This document shows, piece after piece, positions 19,414 to 29,826 of a DNA stretch of 64,000 bases. The translations under genes were made by a program, and so were the position numbers. How positions within the stretch are numbered: position 1 is the first letter of the stretch; each line of letters opens with the position of its first letter. Under the pieces are notes generated by a model. The model worked only from the letters and a program-made list of their open reading frames with translations. It was not told the origin of the DNA and ran no database searches. Source of the DNA: Solemya velum gill symbiont (GTDB lineage: Bacteria > Pseudomonadota > Gammaproteobacteria > Chromatiales > Chromatiaceae); assembly GCF_000787395.1 (NCBI RefSeq), contig NZ_JRAA01000001.1, positions 682,001-746,000 on the forward strand, read 5' to 3'.

Positions 19414-22400
19414 TCAATCAACCCAGGCACGTCCGTTTTCAAACAGGCGCAGCCAGGGTGATGCCTCACCCCACTCTTCGGGGGCCCATGACATCTGCAC
19501 GCTACGAAATACGCGCTCAGGATGCGGCATCATAATGGTGACACGACCATCCGTTGTGGTTAAAGACGTAATGCCCTGCGGTGAGCCATTTGGATTCGCC
19601 GGATAGGTCTCGGCAACAGCTCCACTGTTCTCGATATAGCGCATCGCAACCTGGGACTTCACCTGCTCCAGTTGCTGAGCAGACTCGAACTCGGCCTGCC
19701 CTTCACCGTGCGCCACTGCAATCGGAAGACGAGAGCCATGCATGCCTGCGAGCAGAATTGAATCGGATTCGACAATCTCAACCAGCGACGTACGTGCTTC
19801 GAACTGCTCCGAACGGTTACGCACAAAGCGTGGCCATAATTCCGCACCCGGTATCAGCTGCTTGAGATTGGATAGCATCTGGCAGCCATTACAGACACCC
19901 AGAGAGAAAGTATCCTCACGCTGGAAGAATGCCTCGAAAGCATCACGCGCACGCGGATTGAAAAGTATCGATTTTGCCCAGCCTCCACCGGCACCGAGCA
20001 CATCACCGTAGGAGAAACCGCCACAGGCAACCAGTCCCTTGAATTCATCCAAAGCCACTCGACCGGAAAGAATATCCGACATGTGCACATCAACAGAGGT
20101 AAAGCCGGCACGATCAAAAGCTGCCGCCATCTCGATCTGGCCATTCACTCCCTGCTCTCGCAGAACCGCCATTTTCGGACGCACACCGGTAGAGATCATT
20201 GGCGCTGAAACACGCTCTTCCTGATCAAAAGAAACACTCGGAGAGAGGCCCGCGTCGTCTGCGCTAATACGTGCATACGCTTCATCGGCACAGTCCGGAT
20301 TATCGCGCAGTTTTTGCATTGCATGGCTGGTGGCAGACCAGGCAGACTGCAGATCACTACGTCGTGCAGAGTAAACCGCTTCACCGTCACGCTGTATATT
20401 GATGGAATCTCCGCTCACAGGTTGGCCAATCGGTTGAGTCACTGCTGTAAGCCCATGTGACTCAAGCACGGCAAGTACAGACTCATGGTCAGATTGACGA
20501 ACCTGGATGACAGCACCAGGCTCCTCGTTGAACAGCAGCGCCAGGTCATCATTGCCAAGCGCATCAAGTTCAATCGCCAAGCCGCAATGGCCTGCAAAGG
20601 CCATTTCACACAGGGTTGCAAGCAGACCACCATCGGAACGATCATGGTAGGCGAGCAACTTGCCATCTGCATTGAGTGCCTGGATGGCATTGAAAAAGCC
20701 CTTGAGCTGCGCCGGATTATCGAGATCGGCACACTCGTCTCCAAGCTGGCGGAACACTTGTGCCAGGGCACTGCCACCAAGGCGCTGTTTACCAGCGCCA
20801 AGGTCGATCAGCAGAAGTTGCGTCTCCCCCTGATCCAGCCTCAATTGTGGTGTCAGTACCGAACGTGCATCGGTGACAGGTGCAAATGCTGACACGATCA
20901 GTGACAGTGGCGCTGTCATGGCACGCTGCTCATCATCCTGTTGCCACACGGTTTTCATCGACATGGAGTCTTTGCCGACCGGAATTGCGATGCCGAGCTC
21001 AGGGCACAGCTCCATGCCCACAGTCTTGACCGTTTCGTAAAGACGCGCATCCTCACCCGGGTGACCTGCTGCAGCCATCCAGTTGGCAGAAAGTTTGATA
21101 TCACTGATTCTTTTGATTGGTGCAGCGGCGATATTGGTAATCGCCTCTGCCACGGCAAGACGTCCTGATGCTGGCGCATTGATCAATGCAGTCGGGGTGC
21201 GTTCACCCATCGACATCGCTTCGCCGGTGTAACCGGAATAGTCGCTGAGGGTCACGGCACAGTCTGCTACAGGCACTTGCCATGGGCCAACCATCTGCTC
21301 ACGCGCCACCTGGCCGGTAATGCTTCTGTCACCAATGGTGATAAGGAAACTCTTGTCCGCCACGGTCGGCAGCCTGAGAACGCGGTCGATGGCATCGCCA
21401 AGACTGATTGCGCTGGTATCCAGCGTCTTCAATGCAGGTTTTACGGATGTCACATCACGCTGCATCTTGGGTGCCTTGCCAAACAGCAGCGACATTGGCA
21501 TGTCAATTGGCTGGTTGCCGAAATGTTCATCGGAGAGCGTCAGGTGCTCCTCGTCAGTCGCATTGCCAACAATTGCATAGGGACAACGCTCACGCTCACA
21601 AATAGCAACAAATTCGTCAAGACGCTCCTGGTCGACCGCCATGACATAACGTTCCTGTGATTCGTTGCACCAGATTTCCATAGGAGACATGCCCGGATCA
21701 TCATTCGGCACTTTGCGTAATTCAAAGTTGGCACCACGCTCACCGTCGTGCACCAGTTCCGGCAACGCGTTGGAGATACCACCGGCACCGACATCATGAA
21801 TAAACAGAATCGGGTTGTCATCACCGCACTGCCAGCAACGGTCTATAACCTCCTGGCAACGACGCTCCATTTCCGGATTACTTCTCTGCACGGAGGCAAA
21901 GTCGAGATCTTCAGCCGAGGTACCGGATGTCATCGAGGATGCCGCACCACCACCAAGACCGATCAACATCGCCGGACCACCCAGTACGACCAGGGGTGAA
22001 CCTTGCGGAAACATGCTCTTCTCGACATGGTCTTCACGAATATTGCCAAGACCACCAGCCAGCATGATCGGCTTGTGATAGCCGCGTAGTTCAGAATCTG
22101 CTGCTGTTCCCGGAACCCGCTCCTCGTAGCTGCGGAAATAACCACACAGGTTGGGTCGACCAAACTCATTGTTGAAAGAGGCCGCACCGATTGGCCCCTC
22201 GAGCATAATATCGAGTGCTGAAACGATACGTGATGGCTTGCCGAAATCCTCTTCCCATGGCTGTTCAGCACCTGGCAGGCGCAGGTTTGAGACCGAGAAA
22301 CCGGTCAGACCGGCCTTGGGTTTGCCACCACGACCTGTCGCGCCTTCGTCGCGAATCTCACCACCCGATCCTGTTGCTGCTCCCGGATCAGGAGAGATAG

Positions 22401-23301
22401 CAGTTGGATGGTTGTGTGTTTCGACCTTCATCAGGATGTGCACCGGTTCATCCGAAGCACTGTATTCAGCACTGCCGGGCTGCGGCATGAAACGCTTTGC
22501 CTGGTGACCACTGATTACAGCGGCGTTATCACTATAGGCTGACAGGACATCAGCCGGAGAGCTATTGGTCGTGTGGCGGATCATCGAAAAGAGGGACTGC
22601 TCACGCGCCTCATTGTCAATCAGCCAGTCAGCGTTGAAAATCTTGTGGCGGCAGTGTTCGGAGTTAGCCTGTGCAAACATCATCAACTCAACATCCGTTG
22701 GATTTCGTCCTAACTCAACGAAACTCTCAACCAGGTAGTCAATTTCGTCTTCGGAAAGCGCAAGTCCCCACTCTGAATTGGCTGTGACCAGTGCATCACG
22801 GCCACCATCGATAACATCGACCGTACGCATGGGCGCAGGCTTGGCATGCACAAACAGCGCAGAAGCCTCCTCAAGATCAAACAGCACTGTTTCTGTCATA
22901 CGGTCATGCAACAACTCACCAGTACGCATCAACAGCTCTGGACTGAGCTCTTCGCCAGCATCTACAAAATAGGCTGTTCCGCGTTCAATTCGCTGAATCG
23001 ATGCGATTCCGCTGTTATGTGCAATATCGGTCGCCTTTGTTGACCAGGGCGTGATGGTCCCGGCTCGTGGTACGACCAGCAGCATCTGTCCACGTTCGGC
23101 AACAGGCTCACTTGCAGGGCCATAGCTCAGCAACTGCTCCAGAATAGCCTGGCTATCCTGATCCAGTTCAGTCTCTGTTTCGACAAAATGGAGATACTCG
23201 GCATCAACAAGGCAGTCACGGCCCAGTTGCTGCGACAGAGTCGCTTGAAGTTTTTGACGACGAAAATCGGAGATTGCAGCTGAGCCGCGAAGAATCTGCA
23301 T
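19414..23301 (-). CDS. purL: PurL, FGAM synthase (single-chain)
   Basis: 1295 residues from the ATG at 23301 ([11 protein letters not shown]); a TTG three codons earlier is unlikely. This is the large proteobacterial form: N-terminal PurS-like part, two AIR-synthase-like halves ([31 protein letters not shown]) and a C-terminal glutaminase ([18 protein letters not shown], the nucleophile in GVCNGCQ, and HGEGQAEF). It converts FGAR to FGAM in purine synthesis. It lies 74 bases downstream of the metallo-hydrolase gene. Confidence 0.97.
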   Translation of the reverse strand: MQILRGSAAISDFRRQKLQATLSQQLGRDCLVDAEYLHFVETETELDQDSQAILEQLLSYGPASEPVAERGQMLLVVPRAGTITPWSTKATDIAHNSGIASIQRIERGTAYFVDAGEELSPELLMRTGELLHDRMTETVLFDLEEASALFVHAKPAPMRTVDVIDGGRDALVTANSEWGLALSEDEIDYLVESFVELGRNPTDVELMMFAQANSEHCRHKIFNADWLIDNEAREQSLFSMIRHTTNSSPADVLSAYSDNAAVISGHQAKRFMPQPGSAEYSASDEPVHILMKVETHNHPTAISPDPGAATGSGGEIRDEGATGRGGKPKAGLTGFSVSNLRLPGAEQPWEEDFGKPSRIVSALDIMLEGPIGAASFNNEFGRPNLCGYFRSYEERVPGTAADSELRGYHKPIMLAGGLGNIREDHVEKSMFPQGSPLVVLGGPAMLIGLGGGAASSMTSGTSAEDLDFASVQRSNPEMERRCQEVIDRCWQCGDDNPILFIHDVGAGGISNALPELVHDGERGANFELRKVPNDDPGMSPMEIWCNESQERYVMAVDQERLDEFVAICERERCPYAIVGNATDEEHLTLSDEHFGNQPIDMPMSLLFGKAPKMQRDVTSVKPALKTLDTSAISLGDAIDRVLRLPTVADKSFLITIGDRSITGQVAREQMVGPWQVPVADCAVTLSDYSGYTGEAMSMGERTPTALINAPASGRLAVAEAITNIAAAPIKRISDIKLSANWMAAAGHPGEDARLYETVKTVGMELCPELGIAIPVGKDSMSMKTVWQQDDEQRAMTAPLSLIVSAFAPVTDARSVLTPQLRLDQGETQLLLIDLGAGKQRLGGSALAQVFRQLGDECADLDNPAQLKGFFNAIQALNADGKLLAYHDRSDGGLLATLCEMAFAGHCGLAIELDALGNDDLALLFNEEPGAVIQVRQSDHESVLAVLESHGLTAVTQPIGQPVSGDSINIQRDGEAVYSARRSDLQSAWSATSHAMQKLRDNPDCADEAYARISADDAGLSPSVSFDQEERVSAPMISTGVRPKMAVLREQGVNGQIEMAAAFDRAGFTSVDVHMSDILSGRVALDEFKGLVACGGFSYGDVLGAGGGWAKSILFNPRARDAFEAFFQREDTFSLGVCNGCQMLSNLKQLIPGAELWPRFVRNRSEQFEARTSLVEIVESDSILLAGMHGSRLPIAVAHGEGQAEFESAQQLEQVKSQVAMRYIENSGAVAETYPANPNGSPQGITSLTTTDGRVTIMMPHPERVFRSVQMSWAPEEWGEASPWLRLFENGRAWVD

Positions 23302-23375
23302 GGTTCTCAAATCCAGGCTATTTACAAGAAAGGCTGAAAGGGGGATTTTACCCCAAGAGGCGCAAGAATCGCAGG

Positions 23376-24152
23376 TTAATTAATATCGAACCAGTCGCTC
23401 ACTGAATCTTGCTGTAACAGGGCCAGGCGTTCATTCAGATCCGGTATTGCCTTGCGCAATTCACCCTCGACAAGATCGGGGTGATTATTCTTCTCACTGA
23501 TATGACCTGCAACAAGGCACTGCAGCTCTTCAACGTGAATCGATTCGAGCAGCTTGGCAGCCTGGCGATTGTTTAGATGCCCGTGATCACCCGCAACCCG
23601 CGCCTGCAGTGAAGGCGGATAGGGGCCGTTATGGAGCATGCCAAGGTCATGATTGCACTCCAGAAAGAGTGCATCGAGCGAACTCAGGATCGAGACGATA
23701 TGCGGCGTGATGGAACCCGCATCCGTGAGCATGGCAAAACGTTTGTGCGATGCTTCGAACAGGAACTGGCATGGCTCTGCCGAATCGTGGGGTACCGTGT
23801 AGGGTGTTACCTGGATTTCACCAATTTTAATATCGCTGACACTGCTGCTGATCGGCTGTAAATCAACATCCGCATGCCAGGCTCTCCTGCCGGCCTGCTT
23901 GCGCAGGGTGCCCTGCGTAGCCCACAGGGGCACCCCATAGCGTCGTGCGAAAGCGTTGGCACCGCGGATATGGTCGTCGTGCTCATGCGTTATCAACAGT
24001 GCATCGATACGGGATGGATCAATACCGACAAGCTGCAGACGCCGCTCCAGCTCTTTGACAGAGTAGCCACAATCGACCAGCAGGCGGGTATTACCCGCCT
24101 CGATCAGTGTCGCGTTGCCTCGACTCCCACTCCCGAGTGAGCAGAAGCGCAT
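23376..24152 (-). CDS. MBL-fold metallo-hydrolase, YycJ/WalJ-like
   Basis: 258 residues. [17 protein letters not shown] at the start and the HxHxDH motif THEHDDH (about 56-62) mark a metallo-beta-lactamase fold of the YycJ type; [16 protein letters not shown] and [10 protein letters not shown] add further metal and fold residues. Relatives act as nucleases or phosphodiesterases; the substrate here is not known. It lies 8 bases downstream of bamC. Confidence 0.85.
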   Translation of the reverse strand: MRFCSLGSGSRGNATLIEAGNTRLLVDCGYSVKELERRLQLVGIDPSRIDALLITHEHDDHIRGANAFARRYGVPLWATQGTLRKQAGRRAWHADVDLQPISSSVSDIKIGEIQVTPYTVPHDSAEPCQFLFEASHKRFAMLTDAGSITPHIVSILSSLDALFLECNHDLGMLHNGPYPPSLQARVAGDHGHLNNRQAAKLLESIHVEELQCLVAGHISEKNNHPDLVEGELRKAIPDLNERLALLQQDSVSDWFDIN

Positions 24153-24160
24153 GCCCCGCC

Positions 24161-25327
24161 TTACCGTAGCTGGGCGTGCAGCAGTGAGAGAATACGTGTA
24201 GCCGTATTGGACGAGACCGACGCACCCGAATCATCACGTACAGTAACGCGGGACAACTCATCGCTCTCTTCAGCAAGGTGAATAATGTAGGTCACCCCAC
24301 CATCCGGGCGATCTGAACTTCCATCGCTCCAGAATGCCAGCTTTGACAACAAGCCTGATTTGTTACTGGTGTAACGCTCGTCATCCGGATCGTTGTAACG
24401 AACATAATAGTCACCAGCAGAGCGGTTACGATCCTCGACGGTAAAACCGACGCGGTTCATTGCAATACCCACGAGGCGCCATGCGCGAGCATAATCGGTC
24501 CGAACATCAAGCGATGGGACTGCAGCACCTGTATTCAGAGACGAGAGACGCTCTCCACTTGCTGTCGTAGCAGCTGCCTTGCGAGCTGTCTGTTTATCAG
24601 ATGCACCCATGAAGGCCATCAGGCGCTGCAGCATAACTGCCTCGACTTCAGGATCACTGTCTGCAGGCACCCAGATGCTCTGGTCGGTATCCTTGCTGCC
24701 TGCACCACTGACCAGTTTTTCAACCATGGCAGAATGCGTCAGGTAAACCTCGGTTTTACCCTCTGAACCACGCTCAAGACGCGTGCGGAACTGGTCGCGC
24801 GTTCCGCTGGAGTAGATACTGTCGAGGCTCTTGCGCAGAAAATTGGTAATGAAGTCTGACTTGATATTTGCACGGTTCTCGACCCAGTCGGTCTTCATGA
24901 CGCCTGCAATCGGGTCCTGCTCAACCAGGATGATGCCAGCATCAAACCAGAAATCGAGCACCTTGTCCCAGACTGCATCAGGAGAACCTGTAACCAGCAG
25001 CCAGCGCTTGTTGCCATCGCGGCGCACTTCGACTTCCGGATTTTCGGGAAGTACGCTACGACCATACCCACCAGCAGCACCAGCCTGCTTGCCTGACTGA
25101 TATTCAGAATAGGTTGTAACAACACCACTGCTGCCAAAGGTAACACCACCCTCTGCCAGTCCGTCCCTTGTGAGATCTGGTGGAACTTCAAGCGAAGTAT
25201 CTGCCTGCTTCGCGCGTTTGTACTCGACTTTTTTGTCCGGCAAGACACTGCTCGTACTGCAGGCACCCAGGGCCAGTGATACAAGCATTCCCGCCGACAC
25301 ACTCAAAACACGCTTCATTGTCATCAT
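24161..25327 (-). CDS. bamC: BamC, outer-membrane assembly lipoprotein
   Basis: 388 residues if started at the ATG at 25327 (ATGs at 25324 and 25318 are alternatives). The lipobox is LALGAC, then the unstructured STSSVLPDKKVEYKRAKQADTSLEVPPDLT segment that binds BamD, then two BamC grasp domains (RWLLVTGSPDAVWDKVLDFW; ARAWRLVGIAMNRVGFTVEDRNRSAGDYYVRY). It is part of the beta-barrel assembly machine. It follows dapA by 18 bases, the usual pairing. Confidence 0.93.
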   Translation of the reverse strand: MMTMKRVLSVSAGMLVSLALGACSTSSVLPDKKVEYKRAKQADTSLEVPPDLTRDGLAEGGVTFGSSGVVTTYSEYQSGKQAGAAGGYGRSVLPENPEVEVRRDGNKRWLLVTGSPDAVWDKVLDFWFDAGIILVEQDPIAGVMKTDWVENRANIKSDFITNFLRKSLDSIYSSGTRDQFRTRLERGSEGKTEVYLTHSAMVEKLVSGAGSKDTDQSIWVPADSDPEVEAVMLQRLMAFMGASDKQTARKAAATTASGERLSSLNTGAAVPSLDVRTDYARAWRLVGIAMNRVGFTVEDRNRSAGDYYVRYNDPDDERYTSNKSGLLSKLAFWSDGSSDRPDGGVTYIIHLAEESDELSRVTVRDDSGASVSSNTATRILSLLHAQLR

Positions 25328-25345
25328 TTTCACCAATTCTCTCTC

Positions 25346-26224
25346 TTAATTCAGTACGCCAGATTCGCGCAGTGCAGATTCAACTTCTGCATGACAGCCT
25401 TCGTCCAGCACAGTCAGCGGCAAGCGAATACCCAATCCGATCCGTCCCATACGAGCCAAAGCCCATTTTGCCGGGATCGGATTGCTTTCAACAAACAGCT
25501 TGTCATGCAACGGTGCCAGTTGAGCATCAAGTTCACCTGATTCAGGTGAGCCGGTCAATGCCGCAGTAATCATACGATGCATGATACCGGGAGCAATATT
25601 TGCTGTCACAGAAATCACACCATTACCGCCATTGAGAACAAACTCCCTGCCGGTGTCATCATTTCCGCTGTAGAGAGCAAAATCGCTCCCGCACAGCTCA
25701 CGCAGTGTTGCAACCCGTGACGGCCCGTCTGCGGCTGCCTCCTTGAGGCCGGTAATATTACTTACCGCTGACAGGCGTCCGACTGTCTCCACATCCATAT
25801 CGACAGCTGTTCTGCCCGGTACATTGTAGAGTATCTGCGGTATATCGACAGCTTCCGCCACCGCCTTGTAGTGCAAGTACAAACCCTGCTGCGTCGGCTT
25901 ATTATAATAGGGAGTCACCAGCAGGCAGGCATCAGCACCAGCTGATTTTGCACAAGTCGTCAAGGTGATTGCCTCGCTTGTCGAGTTGGCACCTGTGCCT
26001 GCAATAACCGGAATTCGCTTATTGACGGTCTCTACCGTGGCGCGAATGACGTCACAATGCTCTTTCTCATCGAGCGTCGCAGATTCGCCGGTTGTCCCGA
26101 CCGCAACAATCCCGTCTGTTCCCTCGGCTATATGCCACTCGACAAGCTTCTCGAGCGCATCGTAATCGACATCGCCGTTATCAAGCATCGGAGTGACAAG
26201 CGCTACAAGACTGCCGGTAATCAT
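25346..26224 (-). CDS. dapA: DapA, 4-hydroxy-tetrahydrodipicolinate synthase
   Basis: 292 residues from the ATG at 26224 (MITGSLVALVTPM), 8 bases after AGGA. Lysine/diaminopimelate pathway; condenses pyruvate with aspartate semialdehyde. Key residues are visible: GTTGES, the Tyr in LYNVPGRTAVDM and the Schiff-base Lys in ITGLKEAA. Reading upstream to 26290 adds unrelated residues. It precedes bamC. Confidence 0.96.
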   Translation of the reverse strand: MITGSLVALVTPMLDNGDVDYDALEKLVEWHIAEGTDGIVAVGTTGESATLDEKEHCDVIRATVETVNKRIPVIAGTGANSTSEAITLTTCAKSAGADACLLVTPYYNKPTQQGLYLHYKAVAEAVDIPQILYNVPGRTAVDMDVETVGRLSAVSNITGLKEAAADGPSRVATLRELCGSDFALYSGNDDTGREFVLNGGNGVISVTANIAPGIMHRMITAALTGSPESGELDAQLAPLHDKLFVESNPIPAKWALARMGRIGLGIRLPLTVLDEGCHAEVESALRESGVLN

Positions 26225-26302
26225 GGAAATATCCTGAAATTCAAGTGCACGAATTCTACCCTGCCGCCCGTACCGGGGACAAGTCCGCATTATTCATACG
26301 AT

Positions 26303-26899
26303 TCAGGAAATCAGCGAACGGTGTCTCAGCTCATCGAGGAGAGTGTCCACATTCTCCTCAAGCGGATTGCCGGCTGTATCTATGATGATCTCAGCTCGCA
26401 ATGGCTCCTCGTAGGGTGCTGATACGCCTGTAAAATTATCAATTTCGCCCGCCAATGCCCGCTTGTACAGTCCCTTCGGATCTCGCTCCGCACAGGTTTC
26501 GACTGAGCACTGACAGTAAATCTCAAGAAAATCACCATGCGGCACCTTGCTACGGGCAAGCTCACGATCAGAACGGTATGGCGAGATAAAAGCCGCCAGC
26601 ACAATGGCTCCTGTCTCGCTGAAAAGCTTGGCCATCTCACCAATGCGGCGCAGGTTTTCGTGACGATCTTCAGCGCTGAAAGAGAGGTCGGCACACAGGC
26701 CGTGCCTGACATTGTCTCCATCGAGAACGACAACATTGCAGCCTTTTTCAAACAAGGCTGCCTCAAGTGCATGCGCCGTGGTCGATTTGCCAGACGCTGA
26801 CAGACCGGTAAACCACATCACACAACCCTTGTGTCCGTTACGTTCTTCACGATCATTACGGCTGATCACACTCTCATGCCAGTAGACATCCTGACTCAC
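26303..26899 (-). CDS. cysC: CysC, adenylylsulfate kinase
   Basis: 198 residues. Walker A GLSASGKSTTAHALE, then LDGDNVRHGLCADLSFSAEDRHENLRRIGE, FISPYRSDRE and the lid GLYKRALAGEIDNFTGVSAPYE. It makes PAPS from APS. It sits 37 bases downstream of dsrS on the same strand. PAPS could feed the sulfotransferase domain at 11973-13901. No cysN or cysD lies in the window. Confidence 0.95.
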   Translation of the reverse strand: MSQDVYWHESVISRNDREERNGHKGCVMWFTGLSASGKSTTAHALEAALFEKGCNVVVLDGDNVRHGLCADLSFSAEDRHENLRRIGEMAKLFSETGAIVLAAFISPYRSDRELARSKVPHGDFLEIYCQCSVETCAERDPKGLYKRALAGEIDNFTGVSAPYEEPLRAEIIIDTAGNPLEENVDTLLDELRHRSLIS

Positions 26900-26936
26900 T
26901 CACACTCTCCTGGCCGTCATACGGTCCATTAGATTA

Positions 26937-28046
26937 CTAATCTTCAACTCTCAACTGCTTGAGATGTTCTTTGACCGGGTTTAAGACCGGTTCGACTTTC
27001 CTGCGCATCAGGCTGCCTATCGCAGTTGAATCGCGCAGCATTGGGCGTAATACACCATAGCCCAGGCCGGATAACAGCCGCATCGATGTCAACCATCCTG
27101 CAGTCCTGTCATCAAATTCCGTCAGTTTCGCAAACAGAGACTGCTGCTCGTCCGGATAACTCTCTAGCTCACCGGTGAGCTGCTCCAGCGTCAGATCTTC
27201 GACACCTTCGGGGCGTAATGGTGCGAAATAACGTGCAATGATGTCAATACTCCTGGTGACAATCTCCTGGGTTGACGGTTTTGCAAGTACTGCTTCAGCA
27301 GTGTGAAGGAACGCCTGCCCCTGTGGTGAAAGGAGCTTTTTCAGCTGAACAACCACCGCATTGTCATCATTATCAAAGTGTTCGACAAAGCGACGGTAAA
27401 GGTCACTTGCATCACCCTGCCCCGGTAAATCATTCGGACAGCTCTCAAGAAAACCGACAAGATAGCTATTCTTCCTGCGCGACTTTTTCCACAAATCCTG
27501 CTTTGCCTCATCAGAGATTAAACCGGGCTGCAGCACGAAAGCAACTGTCGTCATCTGAACGTCCGGTTCGCTCTCAAAAGGCAAATGCTCGACCAGATAG
27601 TCAGCAAGAACGGGGCCCATGTCGCCACTACGCACAGCCTCGTTGGCGAGCATACGCCGGGCATTGTCTGCATCATCCATCGCCCACCAGGCACGTCGTG
27701 CCAACTCATCGGTGAGACCGGCAGCACAACTGACCGCCACAACTGCCTCGGGTTCGCCCAGCAACAGCAGTTGATCGAGATTGTCCTCGCGCATCTGACC
27801 CATGCGTGTCCAGCGCTGCAGGTAGACCGGGTAGCCACCGGGCGAACCCAGGACGTGGCCGGAGAGCATCTCCCTGACACGCTTGAGATACCTGTCATCA
27901 TTACAATCCGGGGTGAGTTGAACCTGCATCTCGCCCTTGTCAGTGAGGGCATACAAGGTCATCGTGGATTCGTGAATACGGATCGCGTCCGGCTTGTTAG
28001 CCAGCAGAACATTAAGACGCAGAGCATCTTCCGAGGAGAGTTCCAT
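26937..28046 (-). CDS. dsrS: DsrS, last protein of the dsr operon
   Basis: 369 residues, soluble, no cofactor motif. The sequence (ELSSEDALRLNVLLANKPDAIRIHESTMTLYAL...) and its position right after dsrR match DsrS of purple sulfur bacteria, a cytoplasmic protein of unsettled role thought to affect dsr expression. It starts 16 bases after dsrR. The identification rests more on context and overall look than on a catalytic motif. Confidence 0.8.
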   Translation of the reverse strand: MELSSEDALRLNVLLANKPDAIRIHESTMTLYALTDKGEMQVQLTPDCNDDRYLKRVREMLSGHVLGSPGGYPVYLQRWTRMGQMREDNLDQLLLLGEPEAVVAVSCAAGLTDELARRAWWAMDDADNARRMLANEAVRSGDMGPVLADYLVEHLPFESEPDVQMTTVAFVLQPGLISDEAKQDLWKKSRRKNSYLVGFLESCPNDLPGQGDASDLYRRFVEHFDNDDNAVVVQLKKLLSPQGQAFLHTAEAVLAKPSTQEIVTRSIDIIARYFAPLRPEGVEDLTLEQLTGELESYPDEQQSLFAKLTEFDDRTAGWLTSMRLLSGLGYGVLRPMLRDSTAIGSLMRRKVEPVLNPVKEHLKQLRVED

Positions 28047-28062
28047 GCAGAAAAACTGTTAC

Positions 28063-28374
28063 TTATTCAGCGGGTGGGACGTATGTTGGATCTTTCGGAT
28101 TCAGAAAAATAAACTGCATGTTGTCCTTTTCAAGAGCGACATAATCGAGAGTCGTCTCATCCAGCATAGGGACATATTCGGGCGCCATGACAACATCAAT
28201 ACCTTCACACTTGAAGCTGATATCTTCATCGTTGGAATCATCAAATCCCATCAGGTAGTCAAATGAGCCATCCTCTTTGCGCGTTGCTGCAAGGCGCAGA
28301 GCCATGCCATCTGTACCACCCTGGGTTGCAGCTAAACGAATCTGCTCGGCAGCAGCTTCCGTCACTTTAAACAT
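28063..28374 (-). CDS. dsrR: DsrR, A-type scaffold-like protein
   Basis: 103 residues with the IscA/HesB fold pattern (FKVTEAAAEQIRLAA, GMALRLAATRKEDGSFDYLMGFDD) but without the three cysteines that bind iron-sulfur in true A-type carriers; the only Cys is in KCEGID. This is the known feature of DsrR, which supports expression of dsr genes. It overlaps the dsrN end by 13 bases. Confidence 0.88.
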   Translation of the reverse strand: MFKVTEAAAEQIRLAATQGGTDGMALRLAATRKEDGSFDYLMGFDDSNDEDISFKCEGIDVVMAPEYVPMLDETTLDYVALEKDNMQFIFLNPKDPTYVPPAE

Positions 28375-29759
28375 TCTTGACCTCTCTCTTTACATCGACG
28401 CACATAACTGACAAAGCGCCTGACCCAGTGGCTTCCCGCCACGTCGCGCAGGTGAGTATAACTGGCGAGCAGGTTCTTGTGTATCAAACCATCACTCTTT
28501 CCATTAATCCCGTAGCCGCGCCTGACTTCATACGCAAACAGGTAATCCTGGCGCAGAATCTCGAGACGTGAGTAGTGAAACTCGTGCGCTGCTACTGTTG
28601 CCGCCTGTTCATCTTTGGCCCAGGGGTGTTGCGCGGTCTCTTCAACTGAGACGTAACCCCTGCCCTGTGGACGTTCATGCATCACTACGTCCGCATCTAT
28701 CACACCAACCATTCTACATTGTTTGTCCTGCCACTTCAGTGATCTGCACAGATACATCAGGCCACCACACTCGGCATAGGCAGGTTTGCCACTCTCGATG
28801 AAGTCGCTAATCGCTGCACGCATCGATTCATTAGCCTCGAGCTCCTGCATTGCAGACTCGGGAAAACCACCACCGATGAAAAGCGCATCCACATCAGGCA
28901 GGGACTTATCGTTAATGGTATCAAAATACTCGATATTGGCACCTGCGGTATGAAATGCCTGCAGGTCCTCTGCGTAGTAAAAACCGAATGCCGCATCTTT
29001 GGCAACACCAATTGTCACATCAATGCTCCCTGCTTCGACAACCGCCTCTGCAGGCTGCTCTTGCGGAGCCGGAGCTGCAGTCGAAGAGGCAATTTCGATA
29101 ATTTTGTCGAGATCTGCATGCGATTCAATCACTTCGCGAATCGACTCAATCTTCTGCTGTGCTGCCTGGTGCTCATTACTCGGCATCAGGCCCAGGTGAC
29201 GCTCATCAATAGAGAGACGCTGATCTCGCGGTATGGCACCAATGACAGGGATATTCGTGTAGGTTTCGACTGCAGCTCTCAGTTTGCCCTCGTGACGTGC
29301 TCCGCCAACCTGGTTGAGTATGACGCCGGCAATCGTTAGCTCTTGATCAAAACCGACATAGCCCTGCAGCAAGGGTGCAATACCGCGCGTCATACCACGT
29401 GTATCAATAACCAGGATGACCGGTGCATCCACCAGTTTTGCAACGGCAGCATTGCTGTCACTACCGTCCAGTGAGAGCCCGTCAAACAGGCCCTTGTTGC
29501 CCTCGATTACGCCAATATCAGCGCCATGTATACGCTGCTGGAAACGCTTATAGACTGCATCACGAGGTTCAACGTGCAGATCAAGACTACTGCAGGGTGA
29601 GCCGGCTGCGGCACTCAGCCATAATGGATCGATATAGTCGGGGCCCTTCTTGAAGGGCTGGACGTTCAGACCGCGCGCAGCAAGTGCAGCACAGAGACCA
29701 ATACTGAGTGTGGTTTTGCCAGAGGATTTGTGCGCCGCAGAGAGATAAAAGTGCGCCAT
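28362..29759 (-). CDS. dsrN: DsrN, siroheme amidase
   Basis: 465 residues related to cobyrinate a,c-diamide synthase (CobB). N-terminal P-loop AAHKSSGKTTLSIGL, VIEGNKGLFDGL, and a C-terminal class I glutaminase with the Cys in YAECGGLMYLC. In dsr operons this enzyme amidates siroheme for DsrAB. It follows dsrP after a 67-base gap that carries a strong hairpin. Confidence 0.92.
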   Translation of the reverse strand: MAHFYLSAAHKSSGKTTLSIGLCAALAARGLNVQPFKKGPDYIDPLWLSAAAGSPCSSLDLHVEPRDAVYKRFQQRIHGADIGVIEGNKGLFDGLSLDGSDSNAAVAKLVDAPVILVIDTRGMTRGIAPLLQGYVGFDQELTIAGVILNQVGGARHEGKLRAAVETYTNIPVIGAIPRDQRLSIDERHLGLMPSNEHQAAQQKIESIREVIESHADLDKIIEIASSTAAPAPQEQPAEAVVEAGSIDVTIGVAKDAAFGFYYAEDLQAFHTAGANIEYFDTINDKSLPDVDALFIGGGFPESAMQELEANESMRAAISDFIESGKPAYAECGGLMYLCRSLKWQDKQCRMVGVIDADVVMHERPQGRGYVSVEETAQHPWAKDEQAATVAAHEFHYSRLEILRQDYLFAYEVRRGYGINGKSDGLIHKNLLASYTHLRDVAGSHWVRRFVSYVRRCKERGQECLK

Positions 29760-29783
29760 GGTGGCCTTGATATGTTGTGACTA

Positions 29784-29811
29784 CCCGGGATGATATCTAT
29801 TTCATCCCGGG
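29784..29811. promoter_or_regulatory. Strong hairpin between dsrP and dsrN
   Basis: CCCGGGATGA (29784-29793) pairs perfectly with TCATCCCGGG (29802-29811) around an 8-base loop. Read with the operon (leftward) no T-run follows, so it is not a standard terminator; it may stabilise, attenuate or mark a cleavage site in the dsr transcript. Confidence 0.6.
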
Positions 29812-29826
29812 CTTGCAACCGTACCG

